DNA of 64,000 bases from Bacteroidia bacterium (GCA_030426955.1 JAUHXS010000004.1:62001-126000), one strand, 5' to 3'; positions 24,283 to 34,566 are shown, numbered from the stretch's first letter. Notes: generated by a model not told the origin, from the letters alone. Numbers and translations: made by a program.

Positions 24283-26184
24283 GTGACGATACATAATAAC
24301 AAATCTTCTAACCTCTTTTTAAAGCTGATATTTCTATTATCTATTTTTTTTTCAGGCACACTCCTTTCTAAGTACGTATGGCCTCATATTTCCGTTCCCT
24401 TTTCTAATCCATGGAATGTTTATGGACCTTTAACTGAAATACTGTACAATCCATCTAACGATATTATACGGTTTATTGCTTTTATTTCTATCCCGAGTAT
24501 CATTTTGGTTTGCTTTGCACTTCTTGTCAAGAACACCAAAATCTCTACACTACTATTTTTGCCACAGGGAATTATTACTTATCCTAATAAGAAGAACAGT
24601 CTTTTAAAAAAAAGTTTCTTTTTCTCCTTAGTTAGTGTTTTTGTTATATCAATCAACCTTTACACACAAAACAATATTACTGATCTAGACATTTTTCATG
24701 TGGGTGAAATCTTAGGAACAGGTAATGAGTTACTGCTTAAAAAAACGCCATATAAAGATTTTATTTTCATTCATGGTTTATATGAAGACTCATTAAGAGC
24801 TGTTTTCTCTTTCAAAGTATTTGGAAAATCTATTGGCGCTCTTTTAAGCTGGATGGCACTAGAAAAAATGTTGACTTATCTTATGTTGTTTGCTTTCTTA
24901 TATGTCCTATTCAAAGACAATTTATATTTTTCCACTATCAGTTTATTCATTATTATATTACTATGTATGCCAAATGTTTTACCTCAGTCGATAGGCATAA
25001 ATACTGACTTTACTAGATATTGCAAGGTTATGAGCAGAGACTTCATTACATTCTATTATCTACTTGTTGCTATTAAGCTTTATTACTCAACATTATCCAA
25101 TTACAAAACCTCTTCTGTACTCATACAGTTTGGATTATTAAGTTTTCTAAGCACATCTGCTTTTCTCATATCAATAGATAGAGGATTTTACCTAACGGCG
25201 GGAAGTCTGTTTTTTTGTATTATTTATACCTATGTTTTTATTGATAATTCCATACAATACCTAAAAGTAATTGGCGCATTTGCTATTGGATTTTCACTTG
25301 CATTAGCGCTTATAGGCCATATGATTGATTGGCAGTTTTATTATTTTTTTGATTTTGCTTTTCTTAAACTTCCTGCTTACAAAGAACTCATGGATGGCTA
25401 TCAGTATTCTATCTACGAGAAGCACTTTTATAATGTACTTATTTTATATTCTGTAACAATTTTCTGGATATTCTATCGACTATTAAGTAGTCCAGGGACA
25501 CTTCAAAAAAAAATCAAGACTTTTATAAAAAGCTATTTCGTTGAAATATTTTTAGTTTTTCTCTCTGTTTGTTTTTTTCGTAGTGCTTTGGGACGTTCAG
25601 ACTGGGGGCATATTGTCTACAGCACCTCACTATTGGCTATCGTTATTCTATTTATTTTTTTCAAGCATTATTTCAGAGACATTACCAGTAAAAATATTCG
25701 CTTCTTTATATTGAGGTTTTCACTTTTAACGGTTCTATTCTCTAGCATATATTTAATTGCCACTACGGCAAATCAAATGCATATCAAATCGGCGTTCCCC
25801 ATACACCAAGCAGACAATGACTATCTATCTCAAGAATACAAAAGCACCGTAATTTTTTTAAAAAAAGAGTTAAATGACAATGAAACTTTCTTCACCATGA
25901 CATCTGAGGCAATTTGGTATTATTTAACGAACAAACCATGTCCTACTAGGTTTCAAATTGTCTGGTTTGCGATGCCTCAGTTTTATCAAGAAGAGATTAT
26001 TAATGATCTTAAAAAAAACAATGTTAAGTATATCTTATATGAAAATGATTATTGGTCTAACACTATTGATAATATTGACAATAAGAAAAGGTTAAAACAT
26101 ATTTTTCACTACATTCACACAGTATATACTCCCTACACCGTGATAGGCAGTAATAGAATCTGGATCAAAAAAGATGCTTCATAA
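24283..26184 (+). CDS. Polytopic membrane protein, probable GT-C fold glycosyltransferase-like
   Basis: 633 aa with a GTG start and about 11-13 hydrophobic helices, then a soluble C-terminal part (about 500-633). The first long loop after a helix (about residues 135-170) reads NNITDLDIFHVGEILGTGNELL followed by KTPYKDFIFIHG. An acidic DxD-like motif there plus a PYxDF..HG segment is common in GT-C lipid-sugar-dependent glycosyltransferases. I do not recognise a specific family. The 3' end overlaps recO by 11 bp. Confidence 0.6.
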   Translation: MTIHNNKSSNLFLKLIFLLSIFFSGTLLSKYVWPHISVPFSNPWNVYGPLTEILYNPSNDIIRFIAFISIPSIILVCFALLVKNTKISTLLFLPQGIITYPNKKNSLLKKSFFFSLVSVFVISINLYTQNNITDLDIFHVGEILGTGNELLLKKTPYKDFIFIHGLYEDSLRAVFSFKVFGKSIGALLSWMALEKMLTYLMLFAFLYVLFKDNLYFSTISLFIIILLCMPNVLPQSIGINTDFTRYCKVMSRDFITFYYLLVAIKLYYSTLSNYKTSSVLIQFGLLSFLSTSAFLISIDRGFYLTAGSLFFCIIYTYVFIDNSIQYLKVIGAFAIGFSLALALIGHMIDWQFYYFFDFAFLKLPAYKELMDGYQYSIYEKHFYNVLILYSVTIFWIFYRLLSSPGTLQKKIKTFIKSYFVEIFLVFLSVCFFRSALGRSDWGHIVYSTSLLAIVILFIFFKHYFRDITSKNIRFFILRFSLLTVLFSSIYLIATTANQMHIKSAFPIHQADNDYLSQEYKSTVIFLKKELNDNETFFTMTSEAIWYYLTNKPCPTRFQIVWFAMPQFYQEEIINDLKKNNVKYILYENDYWSNTIDNIDNKKRLKHIFHYIHTVYTPYTVIGSNRIWIKKDAS

Positions 26185-26899
26185 AACCAAAGGAATTGTC
26201 TTCAGGTTAACCAAGTATGGTGATACAAGCATTATCTGCAAGATTTACACAGAGCAATTTGGCTGGCAATCTTATATTGTTAATGGCGTAAGAAAGGCTA
26301 AGGGGAAAATTAGCTTTTATCAACCTCTTTCTTTGCTAGACTTGGTGGTCTATAAAAAAGAGAATAGAGACTTACAGCGCATATCAGAAGTAAAGTTTTC
26401 ACACACCTATCACTCCATTCCTTTTAATATTGTAAAAAGCTCTATAGGAATTTTTTTAGCGGAGGTCATAACAAAGTCAGTTCAAGAAGAAGAATCTAAT
26501 CCCGACCTTTTCTCTTACATATATAATTCACTCTTATGGCTTGACAATATGAAAGAAGGTGTTGCCAATTTTCATTTGCACTTCATGATTAATTTGACAA
26601 AATATTTAGGGCTTTACCCCACAGGCTTCTCTCCTGAATCTTTGCTATTCGACTTAAATGAAGGTTCTTTCCAAACAATCCAATTAAAAAGTATCAATCC
26701 AGAAAATCAAATTGATGGGTTATGCTTGGAAAAGTTCACTCAACTTTTAGGAACTCCAATAGATAAGCTCAGCTCAATAGAACTGAATAAAAACATTAGA
26801 AAAGAACTCCTCGAAAAGTTGTTGGTTTATTATGAGCGACAGCTAGAAGGCTTTAGAAAGCTCAAATCCACCTCTATATTAGAAACAGTTTTATCCTAA
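26174..26899 (+). CDS. recO: DNA repair protein RecO
   Basis: 241 aa, normal RecO length. The N-terminal OB fold opens with KTKGIVFRLTKYGDTSIICKIYTEQFG and is followed by the VNGVRKAKGK basic turn. The helical domain contains the FHLHFMINLTKYLGLYP block (about 133-150). No Cys4 zinc site is visible, as in many Bacteroidota RecO proteins. RecO loads RecA on SSB-coated DNA with RecR in gap repair. A terminator follows at once. Confidence 0.93.
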   Translation: MLHKTKGIVFRLTKYGDTSIICKIYTEQFGWQSYIVNGVRKAKGKISFYQPLSLLDLVVYKKENRDLQRISEVKFSHTYHSIPFNIVKSSIGIFLAEVITKSVQEEESNPDLFSYIYNSLLWLDNMKEGVANFHLHFMINLTKYLGLYPTGFSPESLLFDLNEGSFQTIQLKSINPENQIDGLCLEKFTQLLGTPIDKLSSIELNKNIRKELLEKLLVYYERQLEGFRKLKSTSILETVLS

Positions 26900-26901
26900 A
26901 C

Positions 26902-26934
26902 AAAAAAAGGGGTGCTGTTGCACCCCTTTTTAAA
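26902..26934. terminator. Bidirectional terminator between recO and the type A sorting-domain gene
   Basis: AAAAAAAGGGGTGC and GCACCCCTTTTT form a strong GC stem around TGTT, with A and T runs on both sides, so it can serve both convergent genes. Confidence 0.85.
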
Positions 26935-26955
26935 ACACACAAGATTTTTAAAAAC

Positions 26956-27903
26956 TTAATTCTTAGTGAATTTTCTCACAAATTGTCCTTGACTGGTCTC
27001 AAGGTGAATCAAGTAAATGCCTGTTCTAAGATTACTAACATCAAGCTTCCTAACAGTATTTATGTCTTGATGTTGCTCTTTAACAACCTGACCCGTAATA
27101 TCTGTTATAAAGAACGAATTCAATTGCATATTGTTTGTTAAGTTGATTTTCAAGTTATCGAAAACTGGATTGGGAAACAAGCTCACTGACAATTGGTTTT
27201 GCTCTATTATTGAGGTAACGCTACTACTACCACACTGCTTAGCTGTTAGCATTACAGTATCATTAATTGAGCACTGGGTTGTCGTATCTGAAATAGTCAC
27301 TATATACATCACATTGGAAGTGTCAATACAAGCCATAGGATCACTAATCGTTGCACTACTTAACCCTGTAGGCGCGCTCCAACTATATCCATAGTTAGCT
27401 CCTGTGCTTGCACTTAATTGAACACATGAATCCTGGCAAACCTCCTGATCTACTAAAGGAGCAGATAAACTTGGTAATGCATTAAGTGTTACAGTAATTG
27501 TTATTGATGTAGCAATTAACTTATCTCCTTTATCAGAGTCTCTTAAATACAATTCACATTGGACTTGCGTTTGATTATCTACAGGACAAAAGTTAACTGT
27601 TTGCTTCTCTTCAGTAGAATGAGACCAACTGTAATAATAATCTCCATCATCTATTACACTATCTCCTTGATAAGTAGCGGTTATGTCAAAACATTCTCCA
27701 GCACAAACACTAAAATCTAATGTTTTACTAAGTATAAGCGTATCATTCTCACCTTCATCACCTTTTCCATCATCTCCTTTCCCTCCTGCTCCTCCTACGC
27801 CACCAATATCTCCACCACTACCTTTTATTCCTCCATCAGGTTGTGCTACCACCAACCCGATAAATAATGTTATACTTGCAATTATTGTAAAAATCTTTTT
27901 CAT
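26956..27903 (-). CDS. Secreted protein with T9SS type A sorting domain
   Basis: 315 aa: signal peptide (about 1-20), a Gly/Asp-rich low-complexity stretch (about 22-55, PDGGIKGSGGDIGG onward), two Ig/PKD-like beta domains with several Cys pairs, and a C-terminal type A sorting domain (about 240-315). The last contains LFPNPVFDNLKI and ends in GQFVRKFTKN. Such cargo is exported by T9SS and the tail removed by PorU. Ligand or activity not visible. Confidence 0.85.
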   Translation of the reverse strand: MKKIFTIIASITLFIGLVVAQPDGGIKGSGGDIGGVGGAGGKGDDGKGDEGENDTLILSKTLDFSVCAGECFDITATYQGDSVIDDGDYYYSWSHSTEEKQTVNFCPVDNQTQVQCELYLRDSDKGDKLIATSITITVTLNALPSLSAPLVDQEVCQDSCVQLSASTGANYGYSWSAPTGLSSATISDPMACIDTSNVMYIVTISDTTTQCSINDTVMLTAKQCGSSSVTSIIEQNQLSVSLFPNPVFDNLKINLTNNMQLNSFFITDITGQVVKEQHQDINTVRKLDVSNLRTGIYLIHLETSQGQFVRKFTKN

Positions 27904-27998
27904 AGTTGTGTGTTTTAATTAATTATATTTAATATTCTGCTTGTTAACTTACTATTACGATTATACTATTTTTTTGTTACAAAAAATTACATATTTTT

Positions 27999-29180
27999 TT
28001 GAAAAATACTATTTCCATCAGTGCTAAATACATAGCAGTAAATCACAATAAAATACTGAAAGACTGCGAGTTAACCATTGACAAAAATGGTCTTATTATT
28101 CGCTTCGAACAGATTTCCAACCCAGAAAAAAATAGTGACTGCTACTATAATGGCATTCTTTGTCCAGGTTTTATCAATACGCACTGTCACTTAGAACTAG
28201 CTTATTTACATAATAAGCTTCCCACCAAGACGACCCTTCCTGATTTTATAAAGAACATTGTTTATGAGAAAAGAAACATCAAACGGGAGGAAGTCCAGCG
28301 TATTATAAAAAACGCTGATAGAAAGATGCAAGAAAATGGCATTGTCGCTGTTGGCGACATTTCAAATGATATTTCTTCACTACTGGTTAAGTCTACCTCA
28401 GATTTATATTATCATACTTTTATTGAATTATTTGGACTGGTCCAACATCCTAGTGATGAAGTAAAAGAAAATGCCCTTTCGATACAGGAATCCTTTAAAG
28501 ACAAACATTTACCAGCTTCAATCACGCCACACGCACCTTATTCGGTAAGTCCTAATCTGCTAAAATGGATTATTGGAGAGCATAATAATGATCAGCTATT
28601 TACCATTCACAACCAAGAAACAGCTTCGGAAAATGATTTATTCCAAAGTAAGTCAGGTTCAGTAAAAGATGCGATGGAAGAACTTGGAGCTAATATAGAC
28701 TATTGGCAGCCAACAGGTCAAAATTCCATTCAAAGCACCTTAAACTATTTCAAAAAACACCATAAACTTCTACTCGTTCATAATACTTTCACCTCCAAAG
28801 AAGATATTGATTATGCAACTTCGAATTTTGAAAACTTGTGGTGGTGCTTTTGTCCTAATGCCAATTTATACATAGAAAATAAGCTTCCAAGCATCCCACT
28901 ATTTTTAGACCACAGTAATAGAATCACGCTAGGAACAGATAGTTTGGCTTCAAACAATGAATTATCCATTCTGTCTGAAATGAAAACTATTCAGAAACAT
29001 TATCCTGAAACTTCTTTAGAGCAACTTTTGCAATGGGCAACAATCAATGGAGCAAAATTTTTAGGTATTGATGACCAATTTGGATCTCTAGAAGTTGGGA
29101 AAAGACCTGGATTAGTTTTGATAGAAAATACAGATGGCTTGAAGCTAACAGACCAAAGCACTGCAAGAAGGATTACTTAG
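27999..29180 (+). CDS. Amidohydrolase family metal-dependent deaminase/hydrolase
   Basis: 393 aa. The metal-binding HxH lies in FINTHCHLE (about residues 58-64). Later metal ligands are probably in TPHAPYS, IHNQE and LGTDSLAS (about 312-320). This is the MtaD/TrzA-like subgroup (8-oxoguanine, SAH or aminofutalosine deaminase relatives). The substrate cannot be decided from sequence alone. The only good start is TTG at 27999. The end overlaps the convergent methyltransferase gene by 8 bp. Confidence 0.83.
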   Translation: MKNTISISAKYIAVNHNKILKDCELTIDKNGLIIRFEQISNPEKNSDCYYNGILCPGFINTHCHLELAYLHNKLPTKTTLPDFIKNIVYEKRNIKREEVQRIIKNADRKMQENGIVAVGDISNDISSLLVKSTSDLYYHTFIELFGLVQHPSDEVKENALSIQESFKDKHLPASITPHAPYSVSPNLLKWIIGEHNNDQLFTIHNQETASENDLFQSKSGSVKDAMEELGANIDYWQPTGQNSIQSTLNYFKKHHKLLLVHNTFTSKEDIDYATSNFENLWWCFCPNANLYIENKLPSIPLFLDHSNRITLGTDSLASNNELSILSEMKTIQKHYPETSLEQLLQWATINGAKFLGIDDQFGSLEVGKRPGLVLIENTDGLKLTDQSTARRIT

Positions 29181-30318
29181 CCTGTCTTCTACTGCCTTCA
29201 TACATTTCATACTTCTGTAGTTTACATTCTAATGCTCCATTAAATAAAGGAATCTTTCTAGAAGGCTTTAACCCAATACGCTTCAATGCTTCCATATTTG
29301 AACTTAATATCCACGCAGTGCTACCCTTAAAGTTTTGTTTTAACTGATCTCCAATTGCCTTATAAAAATCGTTGATGTTTTGATCTTTCAATCGCTCATC
29401 GTAAGGTGGGTTCATTATTACAAAATATGGTCTATCCGGTTCTATTTCCAAGAAGTCTTTTTTAAAGAACTTGACCTTATTCTTTAATTGCAGAAAAGTT
29501 GATAGATTATTTTTTGATTGAAAAACGGCTCTCTGAGTAATGTCTGAACCCAAAATTCGTACATTTGATTCTACAATTTTATTACTTACTTCTTCCTTTA
29601 CCTTATTCCACAATGTCTCATCAAAGTTCTTCCATTTTTTGAAGCCAAAAAATCTTCTGTTAATCCCAGGAGCTATTCTATTTGCAATGAGTGCTGCCTC
29701 AATTGCAAAAGTTCCGGATCCGCACATAGGATCCCAAAAATCCGTTTTTTGATCCCATCCTGATAACTTAATAATTCCCGCAGCCAAGACCTCATTAATC
29801 GGGGCTTTACTCATCTCATTGCGGTAGCCTCTTTGATTTAATGTGTTTCCCGAACTATCTAGCGAAACGGTGCACTCATCATTGCTGATATGAAGGTTAA
29901 TCTTAAAATCAGGCTTTTTGAGATCAATAGATGGACGTCTACCCTTCTTATCTCTAAACTGATCTACTATGGCATCTTTTGCTTTTAACGCTGCATAGTG
30001 AGAGTTTTTAAAATATGGTGAGGAAACAACACTATCCACCACAAAAGTATCCTTTTCAGAAAAGTAATCACTCCAGTTTATCTCTTGTAAACCTTTATAT
30101 AAATATTGCTCACTCGTTGCTGTGAAATTATGAATAGGCATTAAAATTCGCAATGCAGTTCTCAACTCTAGGCTTAACTTATATAACAGCTTTTTGTCTC
30201 CTGTAAAACTAACAGCTCTCTTGAGCATTTCGACGTTATTACCTCCAAGGCTTTTAATCTCGTCTGCGAGTACTTGCTCAAGACCATGAAATGTTTTGGC
30301 TATATAGAGATCGTTCAT
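29173..30318 (-). CDS. THUMP-domain class I SAM-dependent RNA methyltransferase (RlmL/Trm11-like)
   Basis: 381 aa. The N-terminal ferredoxin-like/THUMP region covers about 1-160, followed by a Rossmann methyltransferase. WDPMCGSGTFAIEAA (about 193-207) is the SAM site and NPPYDERL (about 300-308) the catalytic N-[PP]-[YFW] motif of N2-guanine methyltransferases. Its length fits the bacterial RlmL N-terminal half, which makes m2G2445 in 23S rRNA. The 3' end of the alkC-like gene overlaps its start by 4 bp, indicating translational coupling. Confidence 0.88.
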   Translation of the reverse strand: MNDLYIAKTFHGLEQVLADEIKSLGGNNVEMLKRAVSFTGDKKLLYKLSLELRTALRILMPIHNFTATSEQYLYKGLQEINWSDYFSEKDTFVVDSVVSSPYFKNSHYAALKAKDAIVDQFRDKKGRRPSIDLKKPDFKINLHISNDECTVSLDSSGNTLNQRGYRNEMSKAPINEVLAAGIIKLSGWDQKTDFWDPMCGSGTFAIEAALIANRIAPGINRRFFGFKKWKNFDETLWNKVKEEVSNKIVESNVRILGSDITQRAVFQSKNNLSTFLQLKNKVKFFKKDFLEIEPDRPYFVIMNPPYDERLKDQNINDFYKAIGDQLKQNFKGSTAWILSSNMEALKRIGLKPSRKIPLFNGALECKLQKYEMYEGSRRQAK

Positions 30319-31421
30319 AGAGTCAGCTCAAAATTTTCCTTTGCAAGAATCTTTCCATTTACCTGAATAGCTATAGCATGTTCTCCGGAATAGTACTTTC
30401 TTGTTGTAACTGGTTTCAACGGGTGCTTTTTCTGAACGACCAAAGTTTCTGATGCCTTAATTTTTTTAGTAGTTAATTTAAAAACTTTAGCGCTGGTCTT
30501 GCCATTTGCTTTCATGAAATGAATCACATGATCAATCATCAAGTTTTGATCTTTTTTTGAATCACTAGCAATCTCAAACTGAAAATCAATTGACTGCCCT
30601 AACTTTATTTTCTTAGATTGAAGCTTGAACTTATTAATGCTTACTTCAGGTTCACCATATCCTAGCAATTCTAAAGACTCTTTATTTCCGTCTTTAAATA
30701 ATGTCCTTAAAGCATGCTTTGTAATCCAATCAATTGTTTTAGTGGGGTTCTTTTTCCATTCTCGTAATGTTTTGATAACGATATCAGGGTTGTCTTTTGA
30801 TATACTGTTTAAGTTGTTCGCTACAGAATTTTGAACATATTTAGAAGGATCATTCTTCAATTGCTCTAAAATAGGCAATACTGGAGTCGGATCATTGATA
30901 AATTGTTGCAACTTGATTCCCCAAGGCAAATATGGTCGAGTTCCCTCACTAGCTAACCTTTTAAGATGCAGATTGTCACTTTTGCTCCATTGATACATCA
31001 CATCCAAAGTCTTTTTGGGATACTTAATAAGGAAAGGTCTTATAGCAAACTCTCCTGTAAACCTTTTGGTTAAAGCTTCTATCAATTTGATTGAGGCATC
31101 AAAGTGTTCCACACCATATTTTTCTATAAAATTGGAGATGGGAAAGTGTTGAAATCCATTATTGCCAATGTTTGTCTCATCCTTTGCTTGATCTCCGAGA
31201 GACAAAATCAGAACCTTTACTGCCTCTTCATAATTGTCTGGCAAAAATATCATGAGTTCTTCAGCAATCATTATAGAGCGTTCTTTGAGCTCCAATGGAT
31301 CTAGTTTTTTGACCACGTTTGCAACAAAACCTTTATCATCAAAGGACTTAAAGTTCTTCTTTATTCTGCCAGCTATCGTCTCAGCTACTTCTTGGTTGAT
31401 CTTATTTTTAAACGGTTCCAT
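30315..31421 (-). CDS. AlkC-type DNA alkylation repair glycosylase
   Basis: 368 aa. HEAT-like repeats fill about 1-255 (ASEGTRPYLPWGIKL near 160, then DPSKYVQNSVANNL). A C-terminal Ig-like beta domain (about 265-368) follows, with SINKFKLQSKKIKLG and KYYSGEHAIAIQVNG. That HEAT plus Ig-like layout separates AlkC from AlkD. AlkC removes cationic alkylated bases such as 3-methyladenine from DNA. It is coupled to the downstream rRNA methyltransferase by a 4-bp overlap. Confidence 0.85.
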   Translation of the reverse strand: MEPFKNKINQEVAETIAGRIKKNFKSFDDKGFVANVVKKLDPLELKERSIMIAEELMIFLPDNYEEAVKVLILSLGDQAKDETNIGNNGFQHFPISNFIEKYGVEHFDASIKLIEALTKRFTGEFAIRPFLIKYPKKTLDVMYQWSKSDNLHLKRLASEGTRPYLPWGIKLQQFINDPTPVLPILEQLKNDPSKYVQNSVANNLNSISKDNPDIVIKTLREWKKNPTKTIDWITKHALRTLFKDGNKESLELLGYGEPEVSINKFKLQSKKIKLGQSIDFQFEIASDSKKDQNLMIDHVIHFMKANGKTSAKVFKLTTKKIKASETLVVQKKHPLKPVTTRKYYSGEHAIAIQVNGKILAKENFELTL

Positions 31422-31631
31422 TTCGAAACTAATTTAACGCTATTGTTGTTAAATTATTGAACATATTAATAAAACCCAAATTTAGCATAAGAAATGCTAA
31501 ATCGATTAAAAGTTTGTAAGTCAGCACTTTTTCAAGTACTATCCAACAAACTTTAAATCGGGGTTACCTCAACTAACACAATAGTTTAGATACTTCGTAT
31601 CTTTCTATTTGTGTAACTTGAACTAAACATT

Positions 31632-32387
31632 ATGCCAATAAAAGTAATTCCTAAATCAGAGCAAGCTAGCGGTCAATTTAACGGTGGTGCTATTTTAGAA
31701 AAGAAGCCGATAGGATTCCCACAAGATGGAGGAAAACAAAGACCTTATTCCAATCTATTTTATTGGGCACATGCCTGGACAGATAATGGCAGTTTGATTG
31801 GAGAGCACCCACACCAAGGGTTTGAGATCATGTCTTTCGTATTGAGCGGAGATATTGAACATTACGATAGTAAGAATAACGATTGGAAAAAGCTGGACAC
31901 AGGTGACGTCCAAATTATACGTTCAGGAAATGGCATTACACATGCGGAGAAGATGAACGCAGGATCTTCTATGTTTCAGATTTGGTTTGACCCGGATTTA
32001 AATAAGACTCTGGGTAAACCTGCTACTTATGATGATTATAACAGTGAATCATTTCCTGTCACGGAAACAGATAACATGAAAGTTAAAACTTTCAAGGGTG
32101 AAGGTGCGCCTATTGAAATGGATGCAGAGGGAGTAGTTATCAAAGAGATTTGCCTTGTCCAAGGCAAATACAATTTAGAACTTGAATCTAATACGGTTTA
32201 TTCTTACTTTATTATTGATGGAGAGTCAAAAGTAGGAGACCATCAACTTCAAAAGGGAGACTTTTTTATGGTTAATGAGACAGATACTTTAAGCATAGAG
32301 GCAACTGAATCATCTAGAATATTTTGTATTGAATCTCCATTAAAACTCAGCTATAAGACTTATTCTGAAATGAGGTTTGCTCATTAG
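31632..32387 (+). CDS. Pirin family protein
   Basis: 251 aa bicupin. The N-terminal cupin has HAWTDNGSLIGEHPHQGFEIMSFVLSGDIEH (about 46-78) with the metal-binding His/Glu residues, then DVQIIRSGNGITHAEKM. The second cupin is more degenerate. Pirins are Fe-binding proteins; some oxidise quercetin, others act as regulators. No partner is evident. The 210-bp spacer upstream contains two AT-rich hairpins (for example ATTTAGCATAAGAAATGCTAAAT-type around 31480 and one near 31590) but no firm promoter. Confidence 0.9.
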   Translation: MPIKVIPKSEQASGQFNGGAILEKKPIGFPQDGGKQRPYSNLFYWAHAWTDNGSLIGEHPHQGFEIMSFVLSGDIEHYDSKNNDWKKLDTGDVQIIRSGNGITHAEKMNAGSSMFQIWFDPDLNKTLGKPATYDDYNSESFPVTETDNMKVKTFKGEGAPIEMDAEGVVIKEICLVQGKYNLELESNTVYSYFIIDGESKVGDHQLQKGDFFMVNETDTLSIEATESSRIFCIESPLKLSYKTYSEMRFAH

Positions 32388-32571
32388 TTTCTAGTTGCAA
32401 ATTTGTAGTTCATAGTTAATGAACTACAAATTAAAAATTATAAACTATCAGCCATAGTTCACATAAAACATTAGAGTCTCATTGATTTAAATCGCTGAAT
32501 TTTATAATTTTAACCTATCTTGCCAGTTTTGGCACAGATTTTGTATGTATTTTAGTAAAAATAATTCTACT

Positions 32572-33759
32572 ATGAATAAGGTTATATCTAGGATCATTTT
32601 ATTCGCAATGGCAATTGTTGTGTTTAGTTGCAAGTCCCCTCAGACGATGCTTAATGAAGGCAACTATACTCAGGCCATGTATAAAAGCATGAAAAAGCTT
32701 AGAAAGAATAAAACAAAGGAAAAATACATTCTTGTCCTAGAGGAAGCTTATCAAAAAATTGATCAAAGAGATATGGACAGAATTGCTTTTTTGAAAAGAG
32801 AAGGTACTCCAGAAAGCAAAGTAGAAATTGCAGATACTTATAAAAGAATTAAAAGTCGACAACAACAAATCCAACCTCTACTACCCTTGTTTATTGACTC
32901 TGAGGGTAGAGAAGCAAGATTTCATATCATTGATGTAGATGCAGAGCTGATACAAGCGAAGAAGGATGCTGCAGAATTTTTATATCAAGATGCTACTAGG
33001 CTTTTAAATAACAAGGATCGTTTGTCGGCCCGTCAAGCACACGGAAATCTTGTAAAAATCAAAAGAGATTATTTTGCCAACTTTAAAGACATAGATGCTC
33101 AAATTAATAGAGCTTATAACTTAGGTACAAATAAGGTTTTATTTAAAATGGTTAATGCTACTGGAGTTCCTCTTCCACCCCAATTTGAGAGAGACCTAAC
33201 CAACATAAGCCTTACAGATCTAAACAGACAATGGTTAGAGTACCACACTACCCCAAACAATAACTTTTTTTACGATTACAACATTACTGTAAACCTTAAA
33301 ATCATTGATGTTTCACCAGAAATAAAAAATGAAAACACAGAGGTGGTAAAAAAAGAGGTTGAAGATGGATTTGACTACGCTCTAGACAAAAGTGGAAACG
33401 TGATGAAAGATACTGCTGGAAATGACATTAAAATCAAAAAATATAAGACTGTCATTTGTGTGGTAAAAGAAGTGGAGCAAAGAAAGGTAGCACACATTGA
33501 GGGTACAGTAGATTACTTTGACAATAGGTCAAAACAACTGGTCGGCACTTTCCCTGTAGCCGCCGATGGAATATTTCAACACAAGTTTGCTAGTGCAGAA
33601 GGGCAGGTTGATATATTAAACGGAGATATCAGGGGACGTATGAATAACCAGCTTGTACCCTTCCCTTCTGACTTTGAGCTATTAGCGCAAGCAGGCAATA
33701 CGCTTCGCCCATTGGTGAAAAATATCATTAATGAACGAAAAAACATTGTACGATATTAA
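32572..33759 (+). CDS. Lipoprotein of unknown function with coiled-coil/helical N-terminal half
   Basis: About 395 aa from the ATG at 32572. The upstream ATG at 32545 would bury the signal peptide. The lipoprotein signal ends IVVFSCKSPQ with the acylated Cys at about residue 20. Helical TPR-like segments (about 25-170) are followed by a beta-rich C-terminal half. I recognise similar lipoproteins in Bacteroidota but no function. It stands alone. Confidence 0.75.
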   Translation: MNKVISRIILFAMAIVVFSCKSPQTMLNEGNYTQAMYKSMKKLRKNKTKEKYILVLEEAYQKIDQRDMDRIAFLKREGTPESKVEIADTYKRIKSRQQQIQPLLPLFIDSEGREARFHIIDVDAELIQAKKDAAEFLYQDATRLLNNKDRLSARQAHGNLVKIKRDYFANFKDIDAQINRAYNLGTNKVLFKMVNATGVPLPPQFERDLTNISLTDLNRQWLEYHTTPNNNFFYDYNITVNLKIIDVSPEIKNENTEVVKKEVEDGFDYALDKSGNVMKDTAGNDIKIKKYKTVICVVKEVEQRKVAHIEGTVDYFDNRSKQLVGTFPVAADGIFQHKFASAEGQVDILNGDIRGRMNNQLVPFPSDFELLAQAGNTLRPLVKNIINERKNIVRY

Positions 33760-33822
33760 GCGTTTAATTAAAACATTTTTCACTACTCGCCGTATATTTC
33801 GAATTAGTTAAGAAAACAGATC

Positions 33823-34380
33823 ATGCGCTTTTTAATAGCCTCATTACTTTTTATAGCTAGTTTAACTTCATACGCCGAGGGCAATGCGCCAGATACCGTT
33901 AGGAAGACTTTACATAATTTATCTAACATTGGGTCATTTGATGAAATATATCCATATAGCCCAGATGATCCCAATTTTTACTACTTCGAGTTCAAACAAT
34001 TTGATGTAGCCTTTTATGACTGCGGTTACGCCTTTTATACCCACTCTTATAAAGGGAATTACCCCAAAGCATTTTTTGATTTGCTCAACAATAATCCTGA
34101 ACACAAAGAGATTAAGCTTGGAAGCAAGCTCGTCTTTCATAGGATCATACTACAAAATGACAAATACCTCATGAAAGGGAAGCCTTTCGTTGTTTTAATA
34201 GTGGACACAGAGCCAGAAGATGAGTACGGCGGAGATGACGATTGGAATGACGATAGTTGGGATGACTATGAGGATGATTATAATTATGAAGATGACTATG
34301 ATTACGGCGAGGATGATTATGACTATGGAGACGATGATTGGGAGGAAGAAGAAGACTGGGAAGAAGATCCGCAGAGATAG
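33823..34380 (+). CDS. Exported protein with Asp/Glu/Tyr-rich C-terminal repeat tail
   Basis: 185 aa with a signal peptide (about 1-18) and a globular region (about 25-130). The extreme acidic tail (about 131-185) is made of short imperfect repeats such as DDYNYEDDYDYGEDD and ends EEDWEEDPQR. The tail is almost free of basic residues and could bind cations or be disordered. No known domain recognised. A TAGGAGT tandem array begins at the stop codon. Confidence 0.7.
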   Translation: MRFLIASLLFIASLTSYAEGNAPDTVRKTLHNLSNIGSFDEIYPYSPDDPNFYYFEFKQFDVAFYDCGYAFYTHSYKGNYPKAFFDLLNNNPEHKEIKLGSKLVFHRIILQNDKYLMKGKPFVVLIVDTEPEDEYGGDDDWNDDSWDDYEDDYNYEDDYDYGEDDYDYGDDDWEEEEDWEEDPQR

Positions 34381-34420
34381 TAGGAGTTAGGAGTTAGGAG
34401 TTAGGAGTTAGGAGTTAGGA
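34381..34420 (+). repeat. Tandem heptamer array, TAGGAGT x5.6
   Basis: Five full TAGGAGT units and a partial sixth directly after the stop codon of the acidic-tail gene. It is probably a slippage-prone microsatellite. It resembles the GGATTAG repeat at the aspS end. Confidence 0.9.
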
Positions 34421-34566
34421 AAAGTAATGCCTTAAACTTCAGCAATAGAACAAATAAGGAAAAGAATTAACATTTAGGCGGCAATCCAGAAACCTTTTTG
34501 TCTCGTACCTTGTTTAATTAGTTCATAGTTAATTATGACTTAATTCATAAAATTTAAAAGTATACC

